DNA of 64,000 bases from Pseudomonas caricapapayae (GCF_001400735.1 NZ_LJPW01000108.1:1-64000), one strand, 5' to 3'. Counted from the first letter of the stretch, positions 30,274 through 38,641 are shown. The notes: generated by a model from the sequence alone, not told the origin. Numbers and translations: made by a program.

Positions 30274-31482
30274 ATGACATCGATCTGGCGTACCAGTGGC
30301 TGGGTTCTGCTGGGCAGTGCGTTGATCCTTGCGCTTTCGCTCGGCACTCGACACGGTTTCGGCCTGTTTCTGGCACCCATGAGTGCAGATTTTGGCTGGG
30401 GGCGGGAGGTTTTTGCCTTTGCAATTGCCTTGCAGAACCTGATGTGGGGGCTGGCTCAACCATTCGCCGGGGCGCTGGCAGATCGATTTGGCGCGGCAAA
30501 AGTCGTCTTCGTCGGCGGCGTGCTGTATGCCGCAGGGTTGCTGTGCATGAGCATGGCCGACTCGTCCCTCAGTCTTTCATTAAGCGCTGGTTTGTTGATC
30601 GGTATCGGTCTGTCCGGCACGTCGTTTTCAGTCATCCTCGGTGTCGTAGGGCGTGCGCTGCCTGCGGAAAAACGCAGCATGGGCATGGGTATCGCCAGTG
30701 CGGCGGGCTCATTCGGCCAGTTCGCCATGCTGCCCGGCACACTGGGTTTGATCAGTTGGCTGGGCTGGTCCGGTGCCTTGCTGGTACTGGGCGTGATGGT
30801 GGCGCTTATCCTGCCGCTGGTCAGTATGCTCAAGGACACGCCGAGCGTGTCCACCGGCGTCGAGCTGACACTGGGCGAGGCGCTGCGTGAGGCCTGCTCG
30901 CATTCGGGGTTCTGGTTGCTGGCACTGGGTTTCTTCGTCTGCGGCTTTCAGGTGGTGTTCATTGGCGTGCATTTGCCCGCCTATCTGGTGGATCAGCACC
31001 TGCCCGCCAAGGTCGGTACAACGGTGCTGGCCTTGATCGGTCTGTTCAATATCTTTGGCACTTACACCGCTGGCTGGCTGGGCGGGCGCATGTCCAAACC
31101 TCGGCTGTTGACCACGCTTTATCTGCTGCGCGCAGTGGTGATCGTGTTGTTTCTCTGGATACCGCTGAGCCAGACCACTGCCTATCTGTTCGGCGTGGCG
31201 ATGGGCCTGCTATGGCTCTCCACTGTCCCGCTGACCAACGGCACGGTCGCGACGCTGTTTGGCGTACGCAACCTGTCTATGCTGGGCGGTATCGTCTTTC
31301 TGTTTCACCAGTTGGGCGCATTCCTAGGGGGGTGGCTGGGCGGACTGGTGTATGACCATACCGGCAGTTATGACCTGATCTGGCAAGTATCGGTGCTGCT
31401 GAGTCTGTTGGCGGCTGCGCTCAACTGGCCGGTGCACGAGCGCCCGGTGGCCAGATTGCAGGCGCAAGGCAGCTTGGCATGA
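30274..31482 (+). CDS. MFS transporter
   Basis: 402 residues with twelve predicted membrane helices and the loop motif ADRFGAAKVV between helices 2 and 3. It resembles the oxalate/formate-type or monocarboxylate-type major facilitators. The substrate cannot be read. It lies 98 bases past cobS, and this neighbourhood is shared with P. aeruginosa, but the gap and lack of overlap give only weak support for a B12-related role. The next ORF begins inside its stop codon. Confidence 0.9.
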   Translation: MTSIWRTSGWVLLGSALILALSLGTRHGFGLFLAPMSADFGWGREVFAFAIALQNLMWGLAQPFAGALADRFGAAKVVFVGGVLYAAGLLCMSMADSSLSLSLSAGLLIGIGLSGTSFSVILGVVGRALPAEKRSMGMGIASAAGSFGQFAMLPGTLGLISWLGWSGALLVLGVMVALILPLVSMLKDTPSVSTGVELTLGEALREACSHSGFWLLALGFFVCGFQVVFIGVHLPAYLVDQHLPAKVGTTVLALIGLFNIFGTYTAGWLGGRMSKPRLLTTLYLLRAVVIVLFLWIPLSQTTAYLFGVAMGLLWLSTVPLTNGTVATLFGVRNLSMLGGIVFLFHQLGAFLGGWLGGLVYDHTGSYDLIWQVSVLLSLLAAALNWPVHERPVARLQAQGSLA

Positions 31483-31601
31483 GTCGGCGCTGGCCTCTGC
31501 TGGCGGCGCTGCTGGTTGGTGCGGTGCTGCTGGGGCTGGTCTGGTGGGCCTGGCAGCATGTCGGACTGGCTGCACTGCAACTGGGCCTGGGTGCTTGCTA
31601 G
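31479..31601 (+). CDS. Putative 40-residue single-pass membrane protein
   Basis: An ORF of 40 codons starts in ATGA, overlapping the MFS stop, so it can be translated by coupling. The product starts MSRRWPLLAALLVGA and has one hydrophobic helix (about residues 6-25) after a basic N-terminus, so the helix orientation would be N-in. The C-terminus is also apolar and ends in GLGAC. I know no family. It may be a small partner of the permease or a chance ORF. Confidence 0.5.
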   Translation: MSRRWPLLAALLVGAVLLGLVWWAWQHVGLAALQLGLGAC

Positions 31602-31660
31602 GCAGGCGGCGTGGCATGGGGTAGCGTGTCTGCAGACCACAACAATATTCCAGGGCCACC

Positions 31661-32215
31661 ATGATGAAGATTCGCTTTGTTTCCATCCCTCTACTGCTGC
31701 TGGCCATAAGTGGCGCTGCAATGGCTGCCGACTGTCCGCCGTTGCTGCAAGGCGAGTTGCCCAAGCTGCGTGCCAAGGAGAACATAGATCTGTGCAAGCG
31801 CTTCGCCGGCAAGCCGCTGGTGGTGGTCAATACCGCCAGTTTTTGTGGCTTTGCCCCGCAGTTCAAAGGGCTTGAAGAGCTGAGTCAGCGCTACAAGGGG
31901 CAGGGGCTCGAGGTTCTGGGCGTGCCGTCCAACGACTTCAAGCAGGAAGCCAAAGATGGCGAGGAGACCGCCAAGGTCTGTTACGTCAACTACGGCGTCA
32001 CCTTCACCATGACCGAGCCGCAGGCCGTACGCGGCGACGATGCAACCCACCTGTTCAAGGTGCTGGCCGAACAAAGCAGCGCGCCGCGCTGGAACTTTTA
32101 CAAGTATGTAGTAGATCGCCAGGGCAAGGTCGTCGCCAATTTCTCCAGCATGACCAAGCCGGATGATCCGGAACTGATCGCGGCCATTGAAAAGGCGATT
32201 GCGTCGAAGCCTTAG
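31661..32215 (+). CDS. Periplasmic glutathione peroxidase
   Basis: 184 residues. A signal peptide ([15 protein letters not shown]) gives a periplasmic protein. The peroxidatic residue is cysteine, not selenocysteine, in [18 protein letters not shown]; the later segments [13 protein letters not shown] and [10 protein letters not shown] supply the glutamine/asparagine and tryptophan-asparagine positions of the family. It probably reduces hydroperoxides with a thiol donor, thioredoxin-like rather than glutathione in many bacterial members. It is followed by hairpin repeats and convergent with the FadL-like gene. Confidence 0.93.
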   Translation: MMKIRFVSIPLLLLAISGAAMAADCPPLLQGELPKLRAKENIDLCKRFAGKPLVVVNTASFCGFAPQFKGLEELSQRYKGQGLEVLGVPSNDFKQEAKDGEETAKVCYVNYGVTFTMTEPQAVRGDDATHLFKVLAEQSSAPRWNFYKYVVDRQGKVVANFSSMTKPDDPELIAAIEKAIASKP

Positions 32216-32275
32216 GGGGCGAAAAGGGAGGGCTTGAGTCTTGGCTGAATCTACCTGGCATCGCTGAACCCTTGT

Positions 32276-32351
32276 GTGACGCGAAGCGCCACAAAGAGGA
32301 CGCAGAGCGTCCAGAACTGCATGCCGACGCGGAGCATCGGCACGATAGTCA
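32276..32351. repeat. REP-like hairpin repeat, degenerate copy
   Basis: Contains GACGCGAAGCGCCACAAAGA, GGACGCAGAGCGTCC and then CATGCCGACGCGGAGCATCG followed by CACGATAGTCA. It is the same family as the window start and the 19-kb array, but with more changes. It lies between the convergent peroxidase and FadL-like genes. Confidence 0.75.
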
Positions 32352-32417
32352 ATCAATGACGTGGAGTACCTGCACGCTAGTCAGTCAATGCGGGTCTGAG
32401 CGCACCAGGCACGCAAT

Positions 32418-32454
32418 AAAAAGCCCGCAACCATTACTGGTTGCGGGCTTTTTT
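32418..32454. terminator. Bidirectional rho-independent terminator
   Basis: AAAAAGCCCGCAACCA and TGGTTGCGGGCTTTTTT are perfect inverted arms with a 4-base loop. The A-run and T-run at the two sides let it end both the peroxidase transcript and the minus-strand FadL-like gene. Confidence 0.92.
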
Positions 32455-32472
32455 CAGCCTGGCAGTTGCGTA

Positions 32473-33756
32473 TCAGAAGCGATAGGTAACTGAGGTGCCG
32501 AGGCCGTGTGCGGTGTTGCGGTAGTCGGCGCTGTACGAACCTTTGGTCGCGCTGGAGTCGCGGATCTTGGTTTCGTCTTCACGCAGGTACGAATACGCCA
32601 CGTCGATGGTCAGGTCGTCGGTCGGGCTCCAGCCTGCACCGAAGCTGATGATCTTGCGGTCGCCTGTCGGAATGCGCGGGGAGCGGTTGACGTTGTTGGT
32701 CGGCGATTGATCAACGGAGAAACCTGTGCGCAGCGTCCACTCTTTGTTGACCTTGTACGAAGCGCCGATGGCGTGCGCCCAGGTGTCGTGCCAGTTCTGT
32801 TCTTCGCTGATGGTGCCGATCGGGCCGGCTGAGCCGCCCAGCAGGGCTGGAACGCCATCGTTGTTGACGGTGATGTCTTGCAGGCGGCTCCAGCGAGTCC
32901 AGGTGCTGCCGGCATAGACCGTCCAGTTCTCGTCGATCTGCTGGGTGATGGAGAAGTCCACAGACTCGGGCGTGGAGATGTCCAGCGAAGCGTCATACTT
33001 CTGACCGCCGAAAGGACCGAAGCCCGAACCTTCGATCTTGGTCTTGCCTTTGAGCTTGTAATCGACCTTTGAGTGGTAAGTCAGGCCCAGGCGAGTGGTG
33101 TCGGTGGCCTGAACCAGAATGCCGGCATTGAAGCCGACTGCGGTGTCATCGCCTTCGATCTTCACCTTGCCGTCATTACGGCCCGGTGTTGCGGCGTTCA
33201 ATGTTGCCGAGGTCAGCTCGCCGTCGATACGGTTGATCGTCGGACCGAAACCGATGGAAACCTTGTCATTGAATGCATAGCTGACAGTCGGCTGGAAGGT
33301 CACGATCTGGACGTGACTCTTGTCACCCCAGTAGCGGCCAGCGAAGCCTTTTTCGTAATCAGTGACCAGGCCGAACGGTACGTACACGCCCAGACCAAAT
33401 GCCCAGTGATCGTCGATGGGTTTGACGTAGTAGCCCATAGGCACGCCGACCACCGGAACCATGTCGCCGTCGTTGCTGCCGCCAAATGTGCCACGACCGT
33501 TGTCGATATCGGTCTTGGCGATCACGGCAGCTGCACCCACACTGATTTGTTCGCGTTTGAGGCGGGACATACCGGCAGGGTTGCCGAATACGGTACTTGC
33601 GTCATCCGCTGACGAGGAGCGACCAGCAAAACCGGTGCCCATGCCGCTGATACTTTGTTCGTTGAGGGCAAAGCCGGCAGCGAGCAGTTGAGAAGATGCC
33701 AGACCCAGTGCGAGTCCAAGCGTTGTCCGGTTCAGTGCTTTTGTCATTATTTTCAT
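32473..33756 (-). CDS. OmpP1/FadL family outer membrane transport protein
   Basis: 427 residues. A signal peptide (LALGLASSQLLAAG) precedes GFALNEQSISGMGTGFAGRS, the FadL plug signature, and NPAGMSRL. The rest alternates in the manner of a 14-strand beta-barrel and ends in aromatic VTYRF. It imports long-chain fatty acids or other hydrophobic compounds. AAGGAG lies 8 bases before the ATG at 33756, which supports that start over the internal ATG three codons later. Confidence 0.93.
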   Translation of the reverse strand: MKIMTKALNRTTLGLALGLASSQLLAAGFALNEQSISGMGTGFAGRSSSADDASTVFGNPAGMSRLKREQISVGAAAVIAKTDIDNGRGTFGGSNDGDMVPVVGVPMGYYVKPIDDHWAFGLGVYVPFGLVTDYEKGFAGRYWGDKSHVQIVTFQPTVSYAFNDKVSIGFGPTINRIDGELTSATLNAATPGRNDGKVKIEGDDTAVGFNAGILVQATDTTRLGLTYHSKVDYKLKGKTKIEGSGFGPFGGQKYDASLDISTPESVDFSITQQIDENWTVYAGSTWTRWSRLQDITVNNDGVPALLGGSAGPIGTISEEQNWHDTWAHAIGASYKVNKEWTLRTGFSVDQSPTNNVNRSPRIPTGDRKIISFGAGWSPTDDLTIDVAYSYLREDETKIRDSSATKGSYSADYRNTAHGLGTSVTYRF

Positions 33757-33941
33757 TATTTGAACTCCTTGTTGTTCACCGGTCGAAAATTACCAACATT
33801 TTCGATGGCGCGCTATAGGCTGAAGAGCCCGATTTAGAGCTATTCTTGTAGGACAATCCGGTTTTGCCAGCAGGAATAGTAATCAGCACGAAGTTCCAGC
33901 GCCGCACGTTTGAGTAATGCCGCCACTATAAACGCGGGCAT

Positions 33942-33973
33942 AAAAAAGCCCCGCCTTGCAGGGCGGGGCTTTT
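33942..33973 (-). terminator. Rho-independent terminator
   Basis: A perfect 12-bp stem, AAAAGCCCCGCC with GGCGGGGCTTTT, closed by a 6-base loop. On the minus strand it ends in a T-run and lies 22 bases past the stop of the 72-residue gene. It also insulates the FadL-like gene from upstream transcription. Confidence 0.9.
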
Positions 33974-33994
33974 CGCTTGCGATGAACTGTTTCG

Positions 33995-34213
33995 TCAGGC
34001 GATGAGGGCCTGGCGGGTACGCTCGATAACAGCTTGCAGCGGCTCGGCGCTCGCGTACTGATCGGGGTACAGGCGTTCGCTGTGACGGGCGATGCCGTGT
34101 TCGTTGACAATGGTAAAACTGAAGCAACCTTTGCGAGCGGCCATGATCAGGCAGTTCATCGGAGCAAAAGCGTTGGTCAATGTGTGAATGGCGTGTTGAG
34201 TCTGAGTATTCAT
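33995..34213 (-). CDS. Small hypothetical protein, 72 residues
   Basis: The ATG at 34213 (MNTQTQHAIHTLT) follows AGGAAAC by a normal distance, and the gene ends just before a strong terminator, so it is very likely real. The protein is soluble, with two cysteines (NCLIMAARKGCFSF) and a C-terminal helix. The pattern of two alpha-beta segments suggests a tiny compact domain. I know the type only as a conserved pseudomonad protein of unknown function. A longer frame from 34288 has no supporting start signal. Confidence 0.75.
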   Translation of the reverse strand: MNTQTQHAIHTLTNAFAPMNCLIMAARKGCFSFTIVNEHGIARHSERLYPDQYASAEPLQAVIERTRQALIA

Positions 34214-34694
34214 ATTCAAGGTGTTTCCTGAAACAACACGGAACAATACCGTGCATAAATAAAGATTCCAGTAAACGCGGGCCGGCATTTGATATAAAAG
34301 CCTGGCTGGGCGGAGAACCTGACTGGAACAAAGACAGGCAGTTGAAGCGCGCTTTAGCGTATGGCGCTCTGGCTGACCGGTAGGTACTTAGGAGGGCAGG
34401 CAACACAACAGGAGCAAAGGTTCGACGCTCCGGGTGAAGATCCTGATCAATTGCAGGCTGGTTGAAGCAGACCATGAGAGCCGTGACTGCACTGTCACCC
34501 CAAATGGTGCATCAGCGCGAAAGGTTCATGTCTGGAAACCATCGAGGTGGTCGATCCCTTGTTGCCAACATTCTCGTCGCATGGAGGAGTGTCTGTCGGG
34601 GGACTTGTCGACCGGAATTGATTTTCAGCTTGGTACTAACGGCGGTGATAGTACTCGCAGTACCGAAACATTGCAAGGGGCGGCAAAGAACGTT
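34214..34694. other. Gene-poor stretch, nothing firmly identified
   Basis: About 480 bases with no convincing gene. The plus-strand frame 34462-34719 holds a hydrophobic run (LIFSLVLTAVIVLAVP) after an ATG at 34528 with AAAGG before it, but its end overlaps the opposite-strand membrane gene and its composition is irregular. The first 60 bases presumably contain the promoter of the 72-residue gene. No repeat or RNA gene was seen. Confidence 0.5.
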
Positions 34695-35000
34695 TTACCA
34701 GTGCCCCGCCAGACGGTAAATCAATACGGTCACCGACGCGACCATTGAGCATCCGAGCAGGTACGCGGCGATGGTAAGGCGCAGTGATCTGCGGCTTTCG
34801 ATGGCGCGCATGATGTCGCCCGTCTCATTGATACGGCCCTTGCTGAGGTCGCTGCAGATAATCAGCATCACGGCAATTGCAGACAGCAGAACAGTGTACG
34901 CGAAGACGCCGCCGTCTGGTGGCGGCAGTACGATGCTGACTGCCAGGGCGACGATGCAGATGGTCAGCAACAGGAGCAAGAACTTGGCTATCTCCTTCAT
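34695..35000 (-). CDS. Hypothetical inner-membrane protein, 101 residues
   Basis: Three hydrophobic helices: about 5-26, 33-50 and 76-95. The middle loop SDLSKGRINETGDIMRAIESRRS is charged. AAAGGGA lies a few bases before the ATG at 35000. No signal peptide cleavage site is evident. I recognise no family. It stands alone in a gene-poor region with no clear operon partner. Confidence 0.6.
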   Translation of the reverse strand: MKEIAKFLLLLLTICIVALAVSIVLPPPDGGVFAYTVLLSAIAVMLIICSDLSKGRINETGDIMRAIESRRSLRLTIAAYLLGCSMVASVTVLIYRLAGHW

Positions 35001-35635
35001 GGGTCCCTTTACTGATTGATGGGTGGCATCGGGCGTGGTCCTTTTGGGCAGTGCTTGGACCGCAAGAATGACGATTTGTCGTCAGTGTTGTTTTCAGGGT
35101 GCAGGGTGAGGCACGAAATGCCTTGGATACAAGCCGTTTCCAGCGGTTCGAAACCTGCTGAAGACCGCGAATTCATTGAGAATAAGATGCAATCTGGCGA
35201 GAATCATATGACGACCGAAATAGCTGAAAAGTACGTGGGCAAGGAGTTGTGCACATTAGCGGCACAAGCTGCCATATCACTGTCATAAGCGTGGCTAAGG
35301 GTTTGATTTATGATGGTGAATTATTAAGTCAATGAAAAACATCGTTTTTTTTAGCTGGTGAAAAAATCGTCAGTTTGAGTGCAGGCCGCATCCTGCTTGC
35401 GTTTGCGGAAGTTAAAGGGGGGTTGTCCACTGAGTTATCCACAGCTTCTGTGGATTGTCCCGAATGAAATGTCCCTGGAATAGGGGCTGTGCGCTGCGCT
35501 GAAAGCGCGTACAATTCGTTCCCCCGATTTGCCCCCGCCTGTTGATCTCGCCTCACCCGAGACGATGTTTCTGCTGCACTGTCACGCTCTAATCCGAACA
35601 GCCGCTGGCGATGATTCAGCCCGCATGGAGTCTTT
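35001..35635. other. Non-coding stretch upstream of rmuC
   Basis: 635 bases without a convincing gene. Plus-strand frame 35016-35288 (90 codons) and minus-strand frame 35329-35556 (75 codons) lack clear ribosome binding sites and ordered protein features. A 26-codon piece starting at 35209 with AUG might be a remnant. The notable element is the DnaA-box palindrome at 35435-35455. The last 60 bases should include the rmuC promoter. Confidence 0.5.
35435..35455. promoter_or_regulatory. Consensus DnaA box inside a palindrome
   Basis: TTATCCACA (35435-35443) matches the DnaA-box consensus exactly. It forms half of the inverted repeat ATCCACAG-CTT-CTGTGGAT. A further related half-site, TTGTCCAC, lies at 35423-35430. 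One perfect box can occur by chance in a window of this length; the palindrome makes it more notable. The inferred role is DnaA binding or operator function for rmuC. Confidence 0.4.
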
Positions 35636-37114
35636 ATGGCACTGGACCTGAACAGCCTGTTACTGGGGCTTGCTGCAGCCGCATTGCCCTTGTTGGCATT
35701 GCTCTGGCAGTTGCAGCGTCGTCTGGCACTTCGTCAGGCCGAAAGCGCGCTGCTGGACGAGCGTCTGAGCATGGCGCAAATGGCGCAGGAAGGCCTCAAT
35801 GCCCAGCTGGATGCCAGCCGTGACGAGGTCAGTGACCTCAGTCAGGCCAATGCGGCAAAGCAGGCCGATCTTGCCGCACTGCGGCGCGAGGTCGAGTTGC
35901 TGCGTCAGGAAAGCGATAACGCTCGCCAAACGGCTCAGGACTGGAATCAGGAGCGTGCTGGCAGAGAAGCAGAGCTACGTCGCCTGGATGCGCAATGCGC
36001 AGCGTTGAACGCCGAACTGCGTGAGCAACAGGACAGTCATCAGCAGCGCCTGAACGATCTGCAGGGCTCACGCGATGAACTGCGCGCGCAGTTTGCCGAG
36101 TTGGCAGGCAAGATTTTCGATGAGCGTGAACAGCGCTTCGCGGAAACCAGCCAGCAGCAGTTGGGGCAATTGCTCACGCCGCTGAAGGAGCGTATCCAGT
36201 CGTTCGAAAAGCGTGTCGAGGAAAGTTATCAGAACGAAGCCCGCGAACGCTTTTCGCTGGCCAGGGAGCTGGAACGTCTGCAGCAGTTGAATCAACGCTT
36301 GAGCGATGAAGCCACCAACCTGACACGCGCTTTGAAGGGGCAGAAGACCCAGGGCAATTGGGGGGAGCTGATCCTTGAGCGAGTGCTGGAGCACGCGGGG
36401 CTTGAAAAGGGCCGTGAGTACCAGACGCAAATAAGCCTGAAGGGGCCGGATGGCGAGCGTTTTCAGCCTGACGTGCTGATCATGTTGCCAGGTGACAAGC
36501 AGGTGGTGGTCGATGCCAAGGTCAGCCTGACGGCCTATCAGCAATACGTATCCGCGGACGACGATGTTATCGGTCAGGCTGCGCTGAAACAGCATGTGCT
36601 GTCGCTGCGCAATCACGTCAAAGGCCTTTCGGGCAAGGATTACAAACGTCTCGAAGGGCTTCACAGCCTGGATTTCGTTTTGCTTTTCGTGCCTATCGAG
36701 GCTGCTTTTTCCGCCGCACTGCAGGCTGAGCCCAATCTGTTTCAGGAAGCCTTCGACCGTAACATTGTGATTGTCAGCCCTACCACGCTGCTTGCCACAT
36801 TGCGGGTTATCGACAGTTTGTGGAAGCAGGAGCGTCAGAGCCAGAACGCGAGGGAGATCGCCGAGCGGGCGGGCTGGCTGTATGACAAGTTTGTGTTGTT
36901 CATTCAGGATCTGGACGAGGTCGGCAACCGCCTGCAGCAGCTGGACAAGGCTTATTCTGCGGCGCGCAACAAGTTGACCGAGGGGCGTGGCAACCTGATC
37001 AGCCGCAGCGAGCAACTGAAGCTGCTGGGTGCGCGTGCCAGCAAGAGCCTGCCAGCCGATTTGCTTGAGCGGGCGATGACTGACGGTGAGGGGCTGATCA
37101 GTCCGCCTGACTGA
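35636..37114 (+). CDS. rmuC: DNA recombination protein RmuC
   Basis: 492 residues. An N-terminal hydrophobic helix (about 7-25) anchors it to the membrane. A long coiled coil follows (about 30-205), then the RmuC nuclease-like domain with KTQGNWGELILERVLEHAGL and VVDAKVSLTAYQQYV, the latter carrying a D-x-K pair like PD-(D/E)XK folds. RmuC limits rearrangement at inverted repeats. GGAG precedes the start at 35636. It is a single-gene unit. Confidence 0.93.
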   Translation: MALDLNSLLLGLAAAALPLLALLWQLQRRLALRQAESALLDERLSMAQMAQEGLNAQLDASRDEVSDLSQANAAKQADLAALRREVELLRQESDNARQTAQDWNQERAGREAELRRLDAQCAALNAELREQQDSHQQRLNDLQGSRDELRAQFAELAGKIFDEREQRFAETSQQQLGQLLTPLKERIQSFEKRVEESYQNEARERFSLARELERLQQLNQRLSDEATNLTRALKGQKTQGNWGELILERVLEHAGLEKGREYQTQISLKGPDGERFQPDVLIMLPGDKQVVVDAKVSLTAYQQYVSADDDVIGQAALKQHVLSLRNHVKGLSGKDYKRLEGLHSLDFVLLFVPIEAAFSAALQAEPNLFQEAFDRNIVIVSPTTLLATLRVIDSLWKQERQSQNAREIAERAGWLYDKFVLFIQDLDEVGNRLQQLDKAYSAARNKLTEGRGNLISRSEQLKLLGARASKSLPADLLERAMTDGEGLISPPD

Positions 37115-37310
37115 GTCGCTTGTGTATTGGCGCAACGTTCAGTAACAGGCCGTCCGTCGCAAAGACTAGAAGCGCGTCTGCACAAATGTCACATTGACGC
37201 TATCGGAAAATTGTTTCCGTAGCACTCGGCTAACAGTTCATTTGCTTCTATGATCTCTAGTGAGTGATGAGTACAGATTGACTGCCGGGTATTTCCCTCA
37301 AGGGGGCTTT

Positions 37311-37433
37311 ATGAATAGCAAACTGCAAGAATGGCTCCATGACGTCGGCGTTGCGCTGGGTCTGATAGAACGACCAAAGCTGCAACCCATTCCGGTTCGT
37401 GCCGATGACGATCGTCGTCGCCAGCGCCGGTAA
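37311..37433 (+). CDS. Small basic peptide, 40 residues
   Basis: A 40-codon ORF with AAGGGGG 4-10 bases before the ATG, an excellent ribosome binding site. The product begins MNSKLQEWLHDVGVALGLIE, an amphipathic helix, followed by a proline-rich link (RPKLQPIPVR) and a basic arginine tail (DDDRRRQRR). That three-part build suggests selection for a short protein. A hairpin of 10 paired bases lies at 37199-37223 in its leader. I recall similar small pseudomonad proteins but cannot assign a function. Confidence 0.65.
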   Translation: MNSKLQEWLHDVGVALGLIERPKLQPIPVRADDDRRRQRR

Positions 37434-37520
37434 ACCTCTCGCCTGACTCCGTTCACGGGGCAGAGCACATGCTGAATCTTGTCGGGATGCACAGGAGCGT
37501 CCCGATGCCAGGGCGGGCAC

Positions 37521-37829
37521 TTAACACCGATGCCCTTCGTCTCGCGTCGATTTCTCGCCTCCCTCCGACAGTGTTTTCTTCCCCATCAACAAGATCAGCT
37601 CAACAATCATCTGCAGGGAGAAGTCATCAGGCTTTTCTATCGCCTGCTCCTTGATCTGAACAGGGAATGTGAAGTGGAATACCTCCCCCAGCGCCGTGAA
37701 CAGGCGTTCGATGTCTTCGTCATCGAGCTTCAGGGAGGTGAGGGTGGCACCTTCGTGAATATCGCTTTTGTCCACTAATATGATGCCCAGCGCATCAAAC
37801 ACCTTCTGTTTGATTTCTTCGCGATTCAT
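37521..37829 (-). CDS. Acyl-carrier-protein-like protein lacking the attachment serine
   Basis: 102 residues starting MNREEIKQKVFDALG. The layout matches acyl carrier proteins: helix 1 (2-16), a loop with ALGIILVDKSDIHEGATLTS, then LKLDDEDIERLFTALGEVF at the helix 2 position, and a final helix. Where carrier proteins have DSL, with the serine that takes phosphopantetheine, this one has DDE, so it cannot carry an acyl group in the usual way. The ATG at 37829 is the family-like start; the open frame runs further upstream. Function is unknown. Confidence 0.7.
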   Translation of the reverse strand: MNREEIKQKVFDALGIILVDKSDIHEGATLTSLKLDDEDIERLFTALGEVFHFTFPVQIKEQAIEKPDDFSLQMIVELILLMGKKTLSEGGEKSTRDEGHRC

Positions 37830-38041
37830 GAAAGCCCCTGAGATTGATCTCGTCAGATTCAGCAGGCGTACTCCATTTAACCAGCCCAGAACCATGAGGC
37901 TAGCTCAAATCGCTCTTGCAACTAAGGATTGCCCCGTCCTGACAGCGTTGAATTGTCTAAAATGGGCAACTGTTCGACAGGCGGTTTGCCACGGCCCGGA
38001 TTCATCGTGCTGCGCTGTCATTTCCCACTGAGTAATAATTG

Positions 38042-38641
38042 ATGTCCCGCGCCCGTTGTGACCGTTGCCTGCGTCCTGTTCCGCACTGTCTTTGCACCTT
38101 GATTCCGCAACTGGACAGCCGCACGCGGGTGTTGATCCTGCAGCATCCTGGCGAAGTGAGTCATGCCTTGAACACGGCGCGACTGGCCGCGTTGGGGCTG
38201 GTCAATGCGCAACTGCGAGTGGGCGAAGTGTTTGACGACCTGCAAACGCTGCTCAGACCGCCCGGTTATGAGGCGCGATTGCTGTTTCCGGGCGAAGCTG
38301 CCGAGACGTTGATGCCTTACGCGCACAACTCGCAGCCCATGTTGCTGGTGGTTCCGGACGGCACCTGGCGCAAGGCGCGCAAACTGCTGCACCTCAACCC
38401 CTTGCTTGCCGAGCTGCCCAGGGTTACGCCAGGCGCTGTGCCTGTTTCTCGTTATCGATTGCGCAAAGCGCCAGGCCCGGATGCTTTGTCGACACTGGAG
38501 GCGATCGCCCATGCGTTGCAGACGCTGGAAGCACCACGCTCCTTCGAGGCTCTGTTGAAGCCGTTCGATGCGTTGATCGACGGTCAGATTCAGGCAATGG
38601 GCAGCGAAACGTATCGGCGCAATCACGGCGGGCAGGCGTAA
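38042..38641 (+). CDS. DTW domain protein, probable tRNA-uridine aminocarboxypropyltransferase
   Basis: 199 residues. Cysteines in CDRCLRPVPHCLC form a zinc-binding N-terminus, followed by VLILQHPGEVSHALNTARLAAL (SAM-binding region) and the family motif VPDGTWRKARKL. DTW proteins such as TapT transfer the 3-amino-3-carboxypropyl group from SAM to tRNA uridines. I use the ATG at 38042; a TTG lies one codon upstream. Confidence 0.88.
   Translation: MSRARCDRCLRPVPHCLCTLIPQLDSRTRVLILQHPGEVSHALNTARLAALGLVNAQLRVGEVFDDLQTLLRPPGYEARLLFPGEAAETLMPYAHNSQPMLLVVPDGTWRKARKLLHLNPLLAELPRVTPGAVPVSRYRLRKAPGPDALSTLEAIAHALQTLEAPRSFEALLKPFDALIDGQIQAMGSETYRRNHGGQA

Noticed and set aside
29303..30499. 398-codon minus-strand ORF across cobS and the MFS start
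   Set aside because: Glutamine- and arginine-rich antisense shadow; the sense frames encode recognised membrane proteins.
35125..35165. tRNA-like GGTTCGAAACC segment
   Set aside because: No acceptor or anticodon stems can be formed around it.
37193..37206. Possible Anr/FNR box (TTGAC-like) before the 40-residue peptide
   Set aside because: The second half-site does not match ATCAA at the required 4-base spacing.
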